From NCBI RefSeq assembly GCF_002776525.5, contig NC_045434.1, forward strand, positions 197,550,276-197,614,275: DNA of 64,000 bases, in the 5' to 3' direction. The stretch comes from Piliocolobus tephrosceles. Taxonomy: Eukaryota; Chordata; Mammalia; Primates; Cercopithecidae. Numbering within the stretch: position 1 is the stretch's first letter; each line of letters opens with the position of its first letter. A program made the translations under genes and the position numbers. The notes under the pieces are model-generated. The model made no database searches. It was not told the DNA's origin and saw nothing but the letters and a program-made list of their open reading frames with translations. Positions 54,026 to 64,000 of the stretch are shown in pieces.

Positions 54026-54389
54026 TTCCATGGCCATCCAACTATGAGCTTGAGTGTCTGTTTTGTGTGTCTCTGTGTGTTGAGGACAGGTGGGGGGCAC
54101 ACTGAGAGTATCTGTGAAATGATATAAGGAAAGCTTTACAGCTTATCTTAGCCTGTGTCCTAAAAAGTGGTTAAGGGCCTGAAATAGCCAGAAAAGATAA
54201 TGTTCAGAGGAAGGCTGTCATTTAGAAGACAGACTAGAAATTATAAATACTTTTCCAAAAGGCAGAACCAGGTAGAAGTCAGAGGGCAACAGATTTTTCT
54301 TACTCTCAGTGAAACCCGTCTCTGCCAGAGACTGGTGGTTGCCTACTCCTTCTTAGTACCAGAACCTCAGTTTTACTCAGGGCAGCCCT

Positions 54390-54815
54390 ATGTCTGTTAA
54401 AAGAACACATTTTCCAGTCTATCCTGTAGCTAGATGTAACCATATGACTAGATTTGTGGCCCAATGAAATTTGTTGGGGATTTGGGGGAACTATTTGGAA
54501 AGCTCTGAAAGGGGATACAGACAGCTGGCACATGACATTTTTGCTCTTCCTGTGCTTCTTTCTTCACACCTGGAATGCATACCTGATGGCTGATGCATCA
54601 GCAACCATTTTGGAACATGAGGCAACCATGAGGATGGAAGCTGTGTGCAAAGGATGGTGAGGGAGAAAGATATAAGGGGCTGAGGATATTGAGGACATTG
54701 CAGAACGACCATACATGGACTCCTACTTCCTGACTTACGTGAAAAATAAACCTTTACCTTGTTTAAGTCACTGTTACTGTTTCTTTCAGTATGCAATCAT
54801 GCTTAACTGATACAC
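54390..54815 (+). mobile_element. MLT1-type LTR (ERVL-MaLR)
   Basis: 'tagctagatgtaaccatatg', 'cctggaatgcatacctgatg', 'aaataaacctttaccttg' and 'gtttaagtcactgttactg' with an end at 'aactgatac'. Related to 23480-23965. Confidence 0.65.
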
Positions 54816-55262
54816 CAAGTATTTCCCTCCTCCCTTTTTGAGGGTCTCCATCCTCTGGTGCATTTAGGGAAAGGGCCATTTGCCCTTACTCATCCTGCAG
54901 AATGATTTCTCTGCCATGGACTTAGACATTCCTACTGCCACTTACTCTGGACACACCTTAGATTTCCTAGATGGCTTCTCTCTTGCCACCCTCTTTGCTC
55001 CGTACTGGACAACCCCCCTCTGCCTCTATACTCCCAAAGCTCCCCCAACACAAGATACTGTATGCAGCAGGCGTTTCCTGAAAATTGGAGAGTAGCAGCC
55101 GGTAATTTCAGCACAGGGCACTGACCAATTTCAAAGTTGATGCCAGACATCGTGCTTCCGGAAATGTCTCAGCCACGACCCATAAGCGGAGATTCTTTTC
55201 TTTTCTTTTCTTTGAGATAAGACAACCACACATTTGGGTAGTGTTTCTATATTCACCATCCT

Positions 55263-55470
55263 TTTTTTTTTTTTTTGACACGGAGTCTCGCTCTGTTGCC
55301 CAGGCTGAAGTGCCGCGGCACGATCTCAGCCCACTGCATCCTTAGCCTCCTGGGCTCAAGAGATTCTCCCACCTCAGCCTCCAAGTAGCGGAGACTACAG
55401 GCATGTGCCAGCACACCCAATTAATTTTTGTATTTTTAGTAAAGAGAGGGTCTTCCCATGTGGCCTGGGT
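55263..55470 (-). mobile_element. Alu element, reverse, 5' truncated
   Basis: T-run and right arm are present; homology stops after 'cccatgtggcctgggttga', so most of the left arm is missing. Confidence 0.93.
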
Positions 55471-55704
55471 TGACAGCAGATTTCTTGTTGGCACTGTCCC
55501 TCCTTTAACTCTTTGTCAAAGACCCTGTTTCTCCTGTTTCTCTCGCTCTGCTGCAGCCAATGGTCCCCCAGTTCCAGTTCCTTTCCCATGCAGAGCAGGT
55601 GGGCCCTGGGCCTCCTTTGTACAGAGCCACTTGCTCCCAGTCTTCATTCATGTGTAGCATCACATGAAATTATACTTTAATTTATCTTGGATCAAGTTCT
55701 TAGG

Positions 55705-55835
55705 TAGGGCCTGTTCCCCCTGATCAAAGCAAACTCCGGGGCTGGTGGGCTGGGGGCTCTTTTCAGACCTACAGAATCAGAATCCCCCAGGTGAGGTCCA
55801 GCGATCCCTTTTGTTAATGGGTTTCCCAGGTGAGG
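55705..55835 (+). mobile_element. MER5-like fragment
   Basis: 'acagaatcagaatcccccag' and 'tgttaatgggtttcccaggt' resemble the central and right parts of MER5. Short and diverged. Confidence 0.5.
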
Positions 55836-56360
55836 CCCGGGGTGGCCTTGGGGAGCAGACCTTGGGTCTGCTGCTGCCTCTTCCAACACACTTAAATGAA
55901 TCAAGGCCACAGTCTGGACTCTGTGTCTTCCCTGTGAGATCCCAGTCACCCAGATCCCAGGCTCCCTCATCTGCTTCTGCAAGAGTCAAGGCTTGCTGGC
56001 TTGTCCCACAGAAGGGACACATCCCTTTGAATTTTAGACTGGGAACATCGAAGAGAAACCCAGGAGCCCCTCTGGATGTCCTCACAGTTCTGGAAGCCTC
56101 CCTGCCACAGGCCCTGTGGAGATGTAGGGTGTGTGGAGATCACCCTTGGCCCAGAGGGAAAACTGAGGCCCAAAGAAAGACAGACAAGCAGTGTGCTTCA
56201 TCTGGAAATGGCAGTGCTGCAGCTGCCAGAAGCTGTACAAACCAGAGGGAGGGTATGTTCTGTTACTGTTTCTGTTCACATGAGAAAAGAAAAAAATAGG
56301 GAAAGTTTAGGCTAAGTGCACGGAAGAAAATAATGGAAGTGCACTTAAAATGGAACCTGG
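55836..56360. other. Unique intergenic DNA
   Basis: No gene recognised; a 184-codon ORF (55745-56299) starts in the MER5-like piece and has no known domain. Confidence 0.4.
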
Positions 56361-56667
56361 GGCCAGGCGCGGTGGCTCACGCCTGTAATCCCAGCACTTT
56401 GGGAGGCCAAGGTGGGCAGATCACAAGGTCAGGAGTTTGAGACCAGCCTGGCCAGCATGGTGAAACCCGGACTCTACTAAAGATACAAAAAAATTAGCCG
56501 GGCGTGCTGGCGCAAGCCTGTAATCCCAGCTATTCAGGAAGCTGACGCAAGAGAATCGCTTGAACCCAGGAGGCGGAGGTTGCAGTGAGCCAAGATCACG
56601 CCATTGCACTTCAGCCTGGGCGACAGAGCAAGACTCCTTCTCAAAAAAAAAAAAAAAAAAAAAAAAA
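56361..56667 (+). mobile_element. Alu element, S/Y type
   Basis: Complete plus-strand Alu with many retained CpGs ('ggccaggcgcggtggctcac') and a 25-A tail; 'ggaacct' flanks at 56352-56358 and 56668-56674. One of the younger copies here. Confidence 0.97.
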
Positions 56668-56674
56668 GGAACCT

Positions 56675-57307
56675 AACAAAATTTGGTGAGGGCTTATCTA
56701 TGCTGGTGGAATTAGAGTAGTTTTTGCTTTTTTCCCTAAATTGTCTGTATTACTTATAACAAAATATATTTGAATTTAGGACCAAAGGGAGGAAACCTGT
56801 AGGCTCCAGGGATAACTGGGAACTTGGGGAACTCTGGCTTCAGGGATTGTGTGCCGCTTTCCTGGCTTTGTGGCTGGCTCTGTGGGCCACCCTTCTGCCT
56901 CTGGGGCAGGTGGGCCAGAGAGTCACATCCCCGCCTGTCTCCTGGAGCAACGGGGACTCCCACTCCCCTCGGGACACTGGTACCTCCTGGCCCCTCAGTT
57001 CAATATGTTGACACCTGGACTGGGGCTACAGGTGTTTGGCTTGTCGGATCTGTGCACAGACCATCTGGCCCTTTGAATCTGAGCACGCCCGGCTGTGGAT
57101 ACACAGATTTCTGATTATAGACAGATGCACAGAGAGCTGGATCTGGCTTGGGAAACACATGCAAGTGGTGGCCACCTCTGGCTGGAGCCCCCATGTATGT
57201 GGCCTTATGGTCACTCCTGCTGACTGTCTCGGGGCTAATTCTCCTCACCCCACCACGCCACAGGCAGAGTCAACATAGAGATCCGTAGGTTAAGGGGTTG
57301 GGGACTG
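56675..57307. other. Unique intergenic DNA
   Basis: No gene or repeat recognised upstream of the minisatellite. Confidence 0.45.
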
Positions 57308-58196
57308 TGGTTCTGTTTGTCTGTGTTTGTGTCCGTGTCTGTGTCTGTGTCTGTGTCTGTGTATTGTCTGTCTGTTTGTGTCCGTGTCTGTATCTGTGTT
57401 TGTGTCTGTGTCTGTGTTTGTGTCTGTGTCTGTTTGTGTCCGTGTCTTTGTCTGTGTCTGTGTCTGTGTCTGTTTGTGTCCGTGTCTGTGTCTGTGTCTG
57501 TATCTGTGTCTGTGTCTGTGTCTGTCTGTTTGTGTCCGTGTCTGTGTCTGTGTCTGTATCTGTGTCTGTATCTGTGTCTGTGTCTGTGTCTTGTCTGTCT
57601 GTTTGTGTCCGTGTCTATGTCTGTGTTTGTGTCTGTGTCTGTGTTTGTGTCTGTGTCTGTGTTTGTGTCTGTCTGTGTCTATGTTTGTGTCTGTCTGTGT
57701 CTTTGTGTTTCTGCCCGTGTCTGTGTCTGTTTGTGTCTGTGTCCGTGTCCGTGTCTGTGTGTGTCTGTGTCTGTGTCCGTGTCCGTGTGTGTCTGTGTCT
57801 GTGTGTGTGTCTGTGTCTGTCTGTGTCTGTGTCTGTCTGTGTTTGTGTCTGTGTCCATGTCTGTGTCCGTGTCCGTGTCTGTGTNNNNNNNNNNNNNNNN
57901 NNNNNNNNNNNNNNNNNNNNNNNNNNNNNNNNNNNNNNNNNNNNNNNNNNNNNNNNNNNNNNNNNNNNNNNNNNNNNNNNNNNNGTGTCTGTGTCCATGT
58001 ATGTGTCCGTGTCTGTGTCTGTGTCTGTTTGTGTCTGTGTCTGTGTGTATCTGTGTCCATGTCTGTCTGTGTCTGTGTCCGTGTCCGTGTCCGTGTCCGT
58101 GTCTGTGTCTGTGTGTGTCTGTGTCTGTGTTTGTGTCTGTGTCTGTCTGTGTTTGTGTCCGTGTCTGTGTCTGTGTCTGTGTTTGTGTCAATGTTT
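57308..58196 (+). repeat. GTGTCT/GTGTCC minisatellite
   Basis: Degenerate hexamer array (GTGTCT, GTGTCC, TTTGTGTC variants) about 790 known bases long, plus an internal run of N. A larger unit beginning TTTGTGTCCGTG recurs at 57375, 57433, 57473, 57529 and 57602. Translates as endless Val/Cys/Ser or Thr/Asp/His frames, which are not genes. Confidence 0.98.
57885..57984. other. Assembly gap (100 N)
   Basis: Exactly 100 N within the minisatellite, the usual placeholder for a gap of unknown size; the true array length is therefore not known. Confidence 0.99.
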
Positions 58197-58310
58197 GGCA
58201 AATCATTTAACTCCTCTGGGCCTCAGTTTCCTCACCCATAAAGCCATGGAGCAGGGCAGCTGACTGCTGGGGTCACTTCCAGGGCTGACATTCTGGGATT
58301 CTATTAATAT
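58197..58310 (+). mobile_element. MIR SINE fragment
   Basis: 'catttaactcctctgggcct', 'cagtttcctcacccataaag' and 'tgacattctgggattctatt'. The minisatellite lies at its 5' side. Confidence 0.75.
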
Positions 58311-58599
58311 TTAGCCTCTGCTGGGCTGCACCAGGGAACTGTGGGAGTGTTCCTGCGTGGAATTGCATCAACCCTGGTGGACGGACCCTGATAGGAGGTG
58401 GGGGAGACAGGACCCCAGCTGCAACGGCAGCCAGGCCTTTTAATAGCTCTTTTGGGGTGGTGTGGGATGTGGTTGGGCAGGGCTTCATGGATGAACTCAG
58501 GCAATCGTGCTCCTCAGAATGTTGACTATTTTTAAAGAATCTGAATTACAGAGCTCAGGTTGAAAAGGGTATGGAATCTTGTTCACAAGGTAATAAAGG

Positions 58600-58850
58600 C
58601 AGGACCGTGAGTGAGTCACTTCCCCTCTCTGGGCCTTGTTCCTCATCTGTTCAAAGAAGGGGCTAAACTTCCAGGTCTCTTAAAATCTCTCCAAACATAC
58701 AACACCGATGCAACACTACTGCAGCTTTTGAGGCTGCCATCGGCCGAGCAGAGGCTGTTTTCCAGAGGAGAATATGAGGCTCAGAGAGGTGAAGCCACTT
58801 GCCAAGGTCACACAGCGAGTTGGAGGTAGAGTGGAGCCTGGTCATTTCTC
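58600..58850. mobile_element. Opposed MIR fragments
   Basis: 58600-58700 is plus ('gagtcacttcccctctctgg'), 58765-58850 is minus ('gaggctcagagaggtgaag', 'caaggtcacacagcgag'). Confidence 0.7.
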
Positions 58851-59219
58851 GTCAGAGCCTGGGCTCTTTGTGGCTCTGCTCTGCTGTTCCCTGCCCGGAG
58901 ATGTCACGATGCTCTCCCACCATCTGGGCAGCTTTTTTCCTCCCTCCTCATCCCCCTTTTCCTCCTCCACCCTGCCTCTGTCTTCCCCAGCTCTCCGATG
59001 TCCACTGAGCAGGAAAGATGCTCAGTCCTGAAGTGCTCACTCTGCCTGCCCAGTAGCAGCCTTGCCTGCTCCTGGGCCTTTCTGGCTTGTGACCAGTTGC
59101 TGCAGAGAAACCCTGAGCTCGATTTTTCTGACCGCCCAATGGCCACCGTTACCTCCACTTAATAAATTGCACGGGAGCAATGGGTGGTTGACGGCAGAGG
59201 CCTGCACGGGCTGAGTTGG

Positions 59220-59815
59220 AATTAAAAGCAGCGGCCGAGAGTGGGTTTGAATGCAGCAACAGGAACCATGAATATTTTACAAGAAACCAGAATTATTAAT
59301 GTTTCAATAAAAAACAAAACCCCAATGTCCATGCGAAGATTACATGTGACTTAAAGCCTTCAGAAAACCGCTGTGGTCCTCCTCTGCCCTGCCTTAAACC
59401 ACTCAGCATGGTTTCACTTAAACCATCCCCATCTCGCCAACCCTCAACCCACCCATCTAAATGGCGGTGGGGCGCGCTGCATCCGCCCAACCGCCCCGAT
59501 AATTAGCACAGCCCCCCCTCCTTCCTTCGGAGCTACGGACGATCAGAGAAATATTTCTGGAAGACTATTTACGAACTTCCCCATAATCATCAATCATACA
59601 GTTAAGAAGGAATGGAGCAAGATTTCTTACCTCAAGGAGCCTCTAATGTAAAAAAGCTATTTACTGGGCACGGACGGGGGCTGAGATTTCTGATGCCATT
59701 ACTATAGAATACATAATAGCATCAATAATTAAGTATAAATTGGATTTAATATTTTATGCTGGCGACATGTAATTTACACTCTACCCGAGAAATCAAAGGT
59801 CATGTCTGAAATAAA
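59220..59815. promoter_or_regulatory. Candidate conserved non-coding element
   Basis: About 600 bases free of recognisable repeats in a repeat-dense window, AT-rich with clustered motif-like cores: 'agaattattaatgtttcaat', 'gcatcaataattaagtat' (HOX/PBX-like) and 'atcaaaggtcatg' (nuclear-receptor half site). No ORF. Enhancer status is inference. Confidence 0.3.
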
Positions 59816-60555
59816 TGAGCATGGGGTCGAGCCTCCAGTGGAATGAGCAGAGGCCCCTCCTGCAGCTGGAGCCGGTGACAGAAGGGCAGGGGAGGGGCGC
59901 TGGGCATCGTGGTGGGAGGGGGGACTGGGTTCCAGGAGTCTTAGGGAGATGCAGGTCTCTGGAGTGTGGCTCTTTAACAGAGGCCTCAAGCCTCCCTGGA
60001 GTGAGTGGCCCAAATGGAGTGGATGCTTCTAGAGGCTCTGGGAGGGCAGCCCTGGAGCGCTGTCTTGGGAAGGTCAAACCCAGAAGCAAGTCCGCTATGG
60101 AGACAGAAGGACAAGGTGGGGTTGTGGCGTTGAAGACCTGGAGGTGTCCTCACGGGGAAACTGATATCCAGGGAGGGGACGGGGTTCCCCCAGGCTCATG
60201 GGGACTTGGGGGCAGGGTCAGAACAGAACCCAAGGTTCCCAGTTCCTTCCCTTTGTCAGGTCTGCTCTGACCTGTGAGTGGAGGCATCGTCAGCCCAGAC
60301 CTTGGAGTGTGTCCCTCAAACATACTGGCCCTGGTGTGGTCTGGCACCTGCCTCTGTCCTGTGTGGATCTGAGAGCCATTTGGCCATGGCTCAGGGTGGA
60401 GTGGGGAGGCTTGGTCTTCCCAGGTGGAGGTTTGAGCACAACCAGCGTGTGGTGGTATTGGGGGAAGGGTAGGCAGGGACGACCACGCTTACCCCACGCC
60501 TCCCTGCCATGCAGGACAGGAGATCTGGGTCGCTGTTTGGCATGAACAAGAGAAG
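59816..60555. other. Unique intergenic DNA
   Basis: No gene or named repeat; GC-rich with short ORFs lacking domains. Confidence 0.4.
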
Positions 60556-60559
60556 CACA

Positions 60560-61115
60560 AGCGCTTACTAAATGCTTCCAAAGCCTCCACTGCCCCCAGG
60601 AGAAAACCCAGTCTTCTTACCTTCCAAAGCCCCTCTCCAACCTGCTCCTACTCAGCCCGTCCTCCCCTTTTCCCCTCCCCACTTGCTCTGGTACACACGC
60701 CGACCCCAGCTATGCCACACACCCTGCACTGCCTCCTGTGGGCCATGCTTGCACACTCTCAGGCCTGTGCCCTGGCTGTTCCCTCTGCCTAGGACACCCT
60801 GCCCTTAGATGCCGCGTGGTGCTCCCTCACTCCCTCAGGCCTCTGCCCAACGCTCTTTCCCACAGAGGCCTTCTCTGATCACTTGATCCCAAACAGCTCC
60901 TGCCTGTCCTCCCTTCTCCCTCCCATCCATCTGTTCCTGCTTCATCTTCCTTCTTGAGCCCATCAACACCTGCTGTTTCATCTACTTGTGGGTTTATTGA
61001 CTGTCTCCAGGAACCTCATCCATTTTGTTCACTGCCATTTCGACATCATCCAGAGTGGTACTAGGTTCATAACATGGACTCAATTAATATTTGTTGACTA
61101 AAAGAATAAAGGAAT
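60560..61115 (+). mobile_element. L2 LINE, long 3' segment
   Basis: 'tgttccctctgcctaggaca', 'gaggccttctctgatcactt', 'tgggtttattgactgtctcc' and the tail 'ctcaattaatatttgttgac' in the right order; the longest L2 here. Confidence 0.85.
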
Positions 61116-61279
61116 CTAATTAGCTCGAATACATCTTTTATGTCTTTGCACCAAATACCACCCCCCAGCCCAGGGGAGGCTGACCAGCCCTCTCTAACCC
61201 CTGCCCCCCCCCCGAGCTGAGCCAGTTGCTTCCTCAGCACCCGCGGGCCATATCCTGGCACCGACCACGGGGGTTACGT

Positions 61280-61390
61280 CTGTCTGTTTTCTTGTCTGTC
61301 TCCTTGACCCATGTTCTAGTCTCTGAGGTCCCTCAATGCCCACTGCAGGATCTGCATACAGTAGGTGCTCAGTAAATGAATGCTGGGTAG
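61280..61390 (+). mobile_element. L2 3' end fragment
   Basis: 'gcatacagtaggtgctcagt' followed by 'aaatgaatgctgggt'. Confidence 0.75.
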
Positions 61391-61754
61391 ATGCAGGCAT
61401 GTCCTGGGTCACAGACTTGTGTCATGATGGTGGGCCTCTTGGCTCAGGAAGTGGACAGGAACAGAGAGCAATCTGGCTCCAGCCCCAAATCTAGGCTGTG
61501 GGGACTTCTGGGAGCCGCTAAGGCTGACTCTGGAGGTGGCCCCAGTGAAGAGGCAGAGGTAGGGGGCAGGAAGTAGAGCCCCCCCTTTTCCCACCCTCCC
61601 CAGCACACCTCAAGTGCACAGGGTTGGGCGGGGAGCTGGGAGGGGCCTAGGCAAGGGGCTCTGTTTCAGCACCTGTGCTCTGGCAGGTTGGACTGGCCCA
61701 CCCCAAGCCCCTTCCAGCTTGGCTCTGACCTAGGGGTGGTGGTGGGTCCTGGGA

Positions 61755-61985
61755 GTAATGGATGTTTGCTGAGGACCAGACACAGCTTTGGAATTTTATA
61801 AGTCTCAACTCGTGTCATCCTTACAGCCCCATGAGGCAGGCACTGTTGTTATCCCACTTTACAGAAGAGGAGACTGAGGCACCAAAGGCTAAGTCACTTG
61901 CCCGAGCTCACACACAGCGGGTCTGCAGTAGAGTCAGGAATTGAACTAGCTCTAGAGTTAGACACCCAACACCATTGTCCTGCCT
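61755..61985 (-). mobile_element. MIR SINE, reverse
   Basis: 'ccccatgaggcaggcactgt', 'actttacagaagaggagac' and 'aagtcacttgcccgagctca'. Confidence 0.87.
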
Positions 61986-62239
61986 GATGGCTGAGGTTTA
62001 TCCACAGATAGCAGCCTGGGGTTGGGGTAGGGGTGAGTGAGTGGTCTGAATCTTTGTTGAGGAGTATCCATCCCAAACGGAGGGGCTGGGGAGGGTGACT
62101 TCAAAGGCTGAGAGAGCTGGAATAAGTGCCCTTCAGCCTGCTCCTCTCTCCTGGAGCTCCAGCTCCCTGGGGACCCAGGGTGGCATCTTTCTTGCTGCCT
62201 CTCCATCCTCCCCACCCACAAATGTTGACTCGACTGAGA

Positions 62240-62380
62240 ATTAGCCAGCCACCTGCTCCCTGTGTGACCCTGGGCAGGGCCCCCTTCCCTCTCTGCACTC
62301 CAGAAGCCTCATTGGTGGGGGTGGACACAAGCTCTCAAGTGCCCTTCCAGCTTTCCCAGTCTGGGATGGTCGGTTGTTCT
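62240..62380 (+). mobile_element. MIR SINE fragment
   Basis: 'ccctgtgtgaccctgggcag' and 'gtgcccttccagctttccca'. Confidence 0.65.
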
Positions 62381-62944
62381 CTGTGAGCGCCAGTCTCTGC
62401 CTTCCTCTCCAGTCTCCTGCCTGTGACTCCAGCAGCCGAACCCAACGGGAACCACAGGGTGTGGGGTATATTGATGTCGCCCTTTCAGGTCAGCCTCCCA
62501 GGCTCAGAGAGGGGTGGAGAAAGGTAGAAACTGGACCCTGAGGCGCAAGTGGGAGGGACAGCACATCCTGGCGGTAAATGTGGAAGTGAATTGAAAAGGA
62601 GGAAGGGAAGGAGTTTTCCTCTAGAATCCTCCATCAGGTGCCTTCAGTGGAGGCAGCTTAGCCAGGATGGAAACTTCTGCCTGGTGGAGGCTTTGTGTGC
62701 CTGGGGAGAGGACTCCCTGCGGAGGGAGTGGGGACAGTTTGCTTAGGGGACCCAGAGGCTGAGTTTGGCCAACCTCTGGTCCTTGGCCTTGTCTAGACTC
62801 CAGATCACTGGCCGAGCATTGAACAATTACGGAGACAGATTCACAGCATCCCAGGCTATGAAGCTGGAAGGATGTCAGACTGGTCACTGATCCACTCTGG
62901 GTACCCTCTTGGCGAAGCAGGCACAGATCATCTCATGATGGAAA

Positions 62945-63090
62945 CACAGTACCTGTGTGTTCTTTGCTCCCCATAAAAACCCTGCATCTGCATCCCATTT
63001 CTCAGATGAGGAAACTGAGGCTCAGAGAGGTAAAGAAAACTGCCCATAGAAACACAGCCAGTGAAGGACAGAATCAAGATGGGGCCTAGG
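62945..63090 (-). mobile_element. MIR SINE, reverse
   Basis: 'catttctcagatgaggaaac' and 'tgaggctcagagaggtaaag'. Confidence 0.83.
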
Positions 63091-63179
63091 CCTGGGTGCT
63101 CTCCATGGGTGACTCTCTTCCCTGCTTCAGCTTCCCCAGGAGAGAGAGGTGGTCTGGGGAGGGGAAGTCAGTGAGCTCT

Positions 63180-63300
63180 GCCTCCAGTCATGGCCCTTCC
63201 CATCCCATGCCAGCTGTGCAGCCTTGGGCAAGGCACTCAACCTCTCTGAGCCTTCATTTCCTCATTTGTGGAGTAGGGCTCATGATCTCCAACCGGCAGG
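63180..63300 (+). mobile_element. MIR SINE
   Basis: 'gcagccttgggcaaggcact' and 'caacctctctgagccttcat'; opposite orientation to the MIR at 62945. Confidence 0.8.
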
Positions 63301-63404
63301 ATGTTTTGGACATCATAGGGACGCATGTCAAACACTGGCATGAGGCTGACATGTCCTCAATGTGGGGAGTTACTCTAATAAGCCAGAAATCAATGATTTT
63401 TCTA

Positions 63405-63590
63405 AACTTCTTGTTTTAGAACAGTTTTAGATTTCCAGAATTATTTTGAAGATTGTTCAGAATTCCTGTATATCTCCCGCCATCTTAGTACGGTACATTT
63501 GTCATGATGACTGAATCAGCATTGATGTATTAGTATTAACTGAAGTCCATACTTTATTCAGATGTTCTGTTTTCAGGAAATGAGTTTTAA
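63405..63590. mobile_element. Old L1 fragment
   Basis: 'ttagaacagttttagatttc', 'agtacggtacatttgtcatg' and 'gaagtccatactttattcag' are old-L1 phrases. Confidence 0.75.
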
Positions 63591-63869
63591 CAGGAGTTGT
63601 AGGGGCTGAGGCCAACAGCACTCCTCATAGCCCGGACCTCATAGGGGCCTGGGCTTTCCAACATTTCAGCCAGTTGGTGTGGACTGTTATCATGTAACAG
63701 AGAGCTGCGTGCATCCTTTGGTTCAGCAAAGGATAGAATAGAGGGAGGGACACTCCAGGGTGTGGCAGGCCGTCCTCAGTCCTGCAAAGGTGATTTGCAA
63801 GAAGCTTCTTGCCGCATATTCCTAGTGTCTACTACTCACAAAATATCATTCCCCCATTCAGTCAGATTA

Positions 63870-64000
63870 AGACAATGATAATCATTGTTTTATTATCTCT
63901 CTTTTCTGGGTGTTGACTGGGCTCAGCTGGTCAGTTCTTGCTCAGGTTTCTCATGCAGTTGTGGTCAGGTTGCAGCTGGGGCCGGAGTCATTTTGAAGCC
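63870..64000 (+). repeat. Unclassified interspersed repeat, copy 3 (cut by window end)
   Basis: 'gtgttgactgggctcagctg' and 'gcagttgtggtcaggttgca' match the family seen at 32190 and 33872; runs off the window. Confidence 0.5.

Noticed and set aside
55745..56299. 184-codon plus-strand ORF
   Set aside because: Begins in a MER5-like fragment, no known domain, and equally long ORFs occur on the other strand.
57308..58196. CRISPR-like or telomere-like array
   Set aside because: Units are 6 bp without unique spacers and not TTAGGG; a minisatellite in vertebrate DNA.
57290..58263. Overlapping ORFs of about 300 codons on both strands
   Set aside because: They are translations of a hexamer array (no stop codons arise) and include the N gap; not genes.

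Overview
The window is nuclear genomic DNA of a catarrhine primate (human or a close relative). The evidence is the dense interspersed repeats: about 34 Alu insertions including AluY-type copies, MSTA- and MLT1-type LTRs, MER5 and MER20 DNA-transposon fossils, L2, MIR and old L1 pieces, with no bacterial features. A 100-base run of N inside a tandem repeat suggests a draft-type assembly gap. I see no multi-exon protein-coding gene, tRNA, rRNA or CRISPR array. Most ORFs over 60 codons are read-through of Alu, L2 or tandem repeats. Layout: 1-4430 holds old L1-like, L2 and MIR sequence and one AluY. 4430-6300 is an old L1 carrying a 927-bp compound insertion: two Alus, microsatellites and an inverted, 98% identical copy of a neighbouring 123-bp piece of the same L1. 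6300-16450 is Alus, MIRs, MER5s and an LTR-like direct repeat pair, with a G-quadruplex-prone stretch near 14.87 kb. 16450-21800 has an MST-type LTR and a MIR cluster. 21800-25350 holds two processed gene copies: a complete retrocopy of COA3 with an undamaged 106-codon ORF, sitting inside an Alu with an 18-bp target-site duplication, and a broken IFITM-family retrocopy with a frameshift and an in-frame internal deletion. 25650-28130 is Alu-rich and contains a decayed endogenous retrovirus pol remnant and a nested Alu pair. 28.4-34.9 kb holds MIRs, L2, Alus, a MIR split by a 221-bp segment between exact 28-bp direct repeats, two copies of an unclassified repeat family and an MLT1-type LTR. 35-56.7 kb continues the same mixture with long unique stretches. 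57.3-58.2 kb is a GTGTCT/GTGTCC minisatellite interrupted by the assembly gap. 58.2-64 kb contains a repeat-poor AT-rich island near 59.2-59.8 kb (candidate conserved non-coding element), a long L2, MIRs and old L1. No genes act together here. The only potentially functional coding unit is the COA3 retrocopy, which lacks an evident promoter of its own. The region reads as intergenic or deep-intronic DNA; family names were recognised by eye against remembered consensus patterns and not computed.
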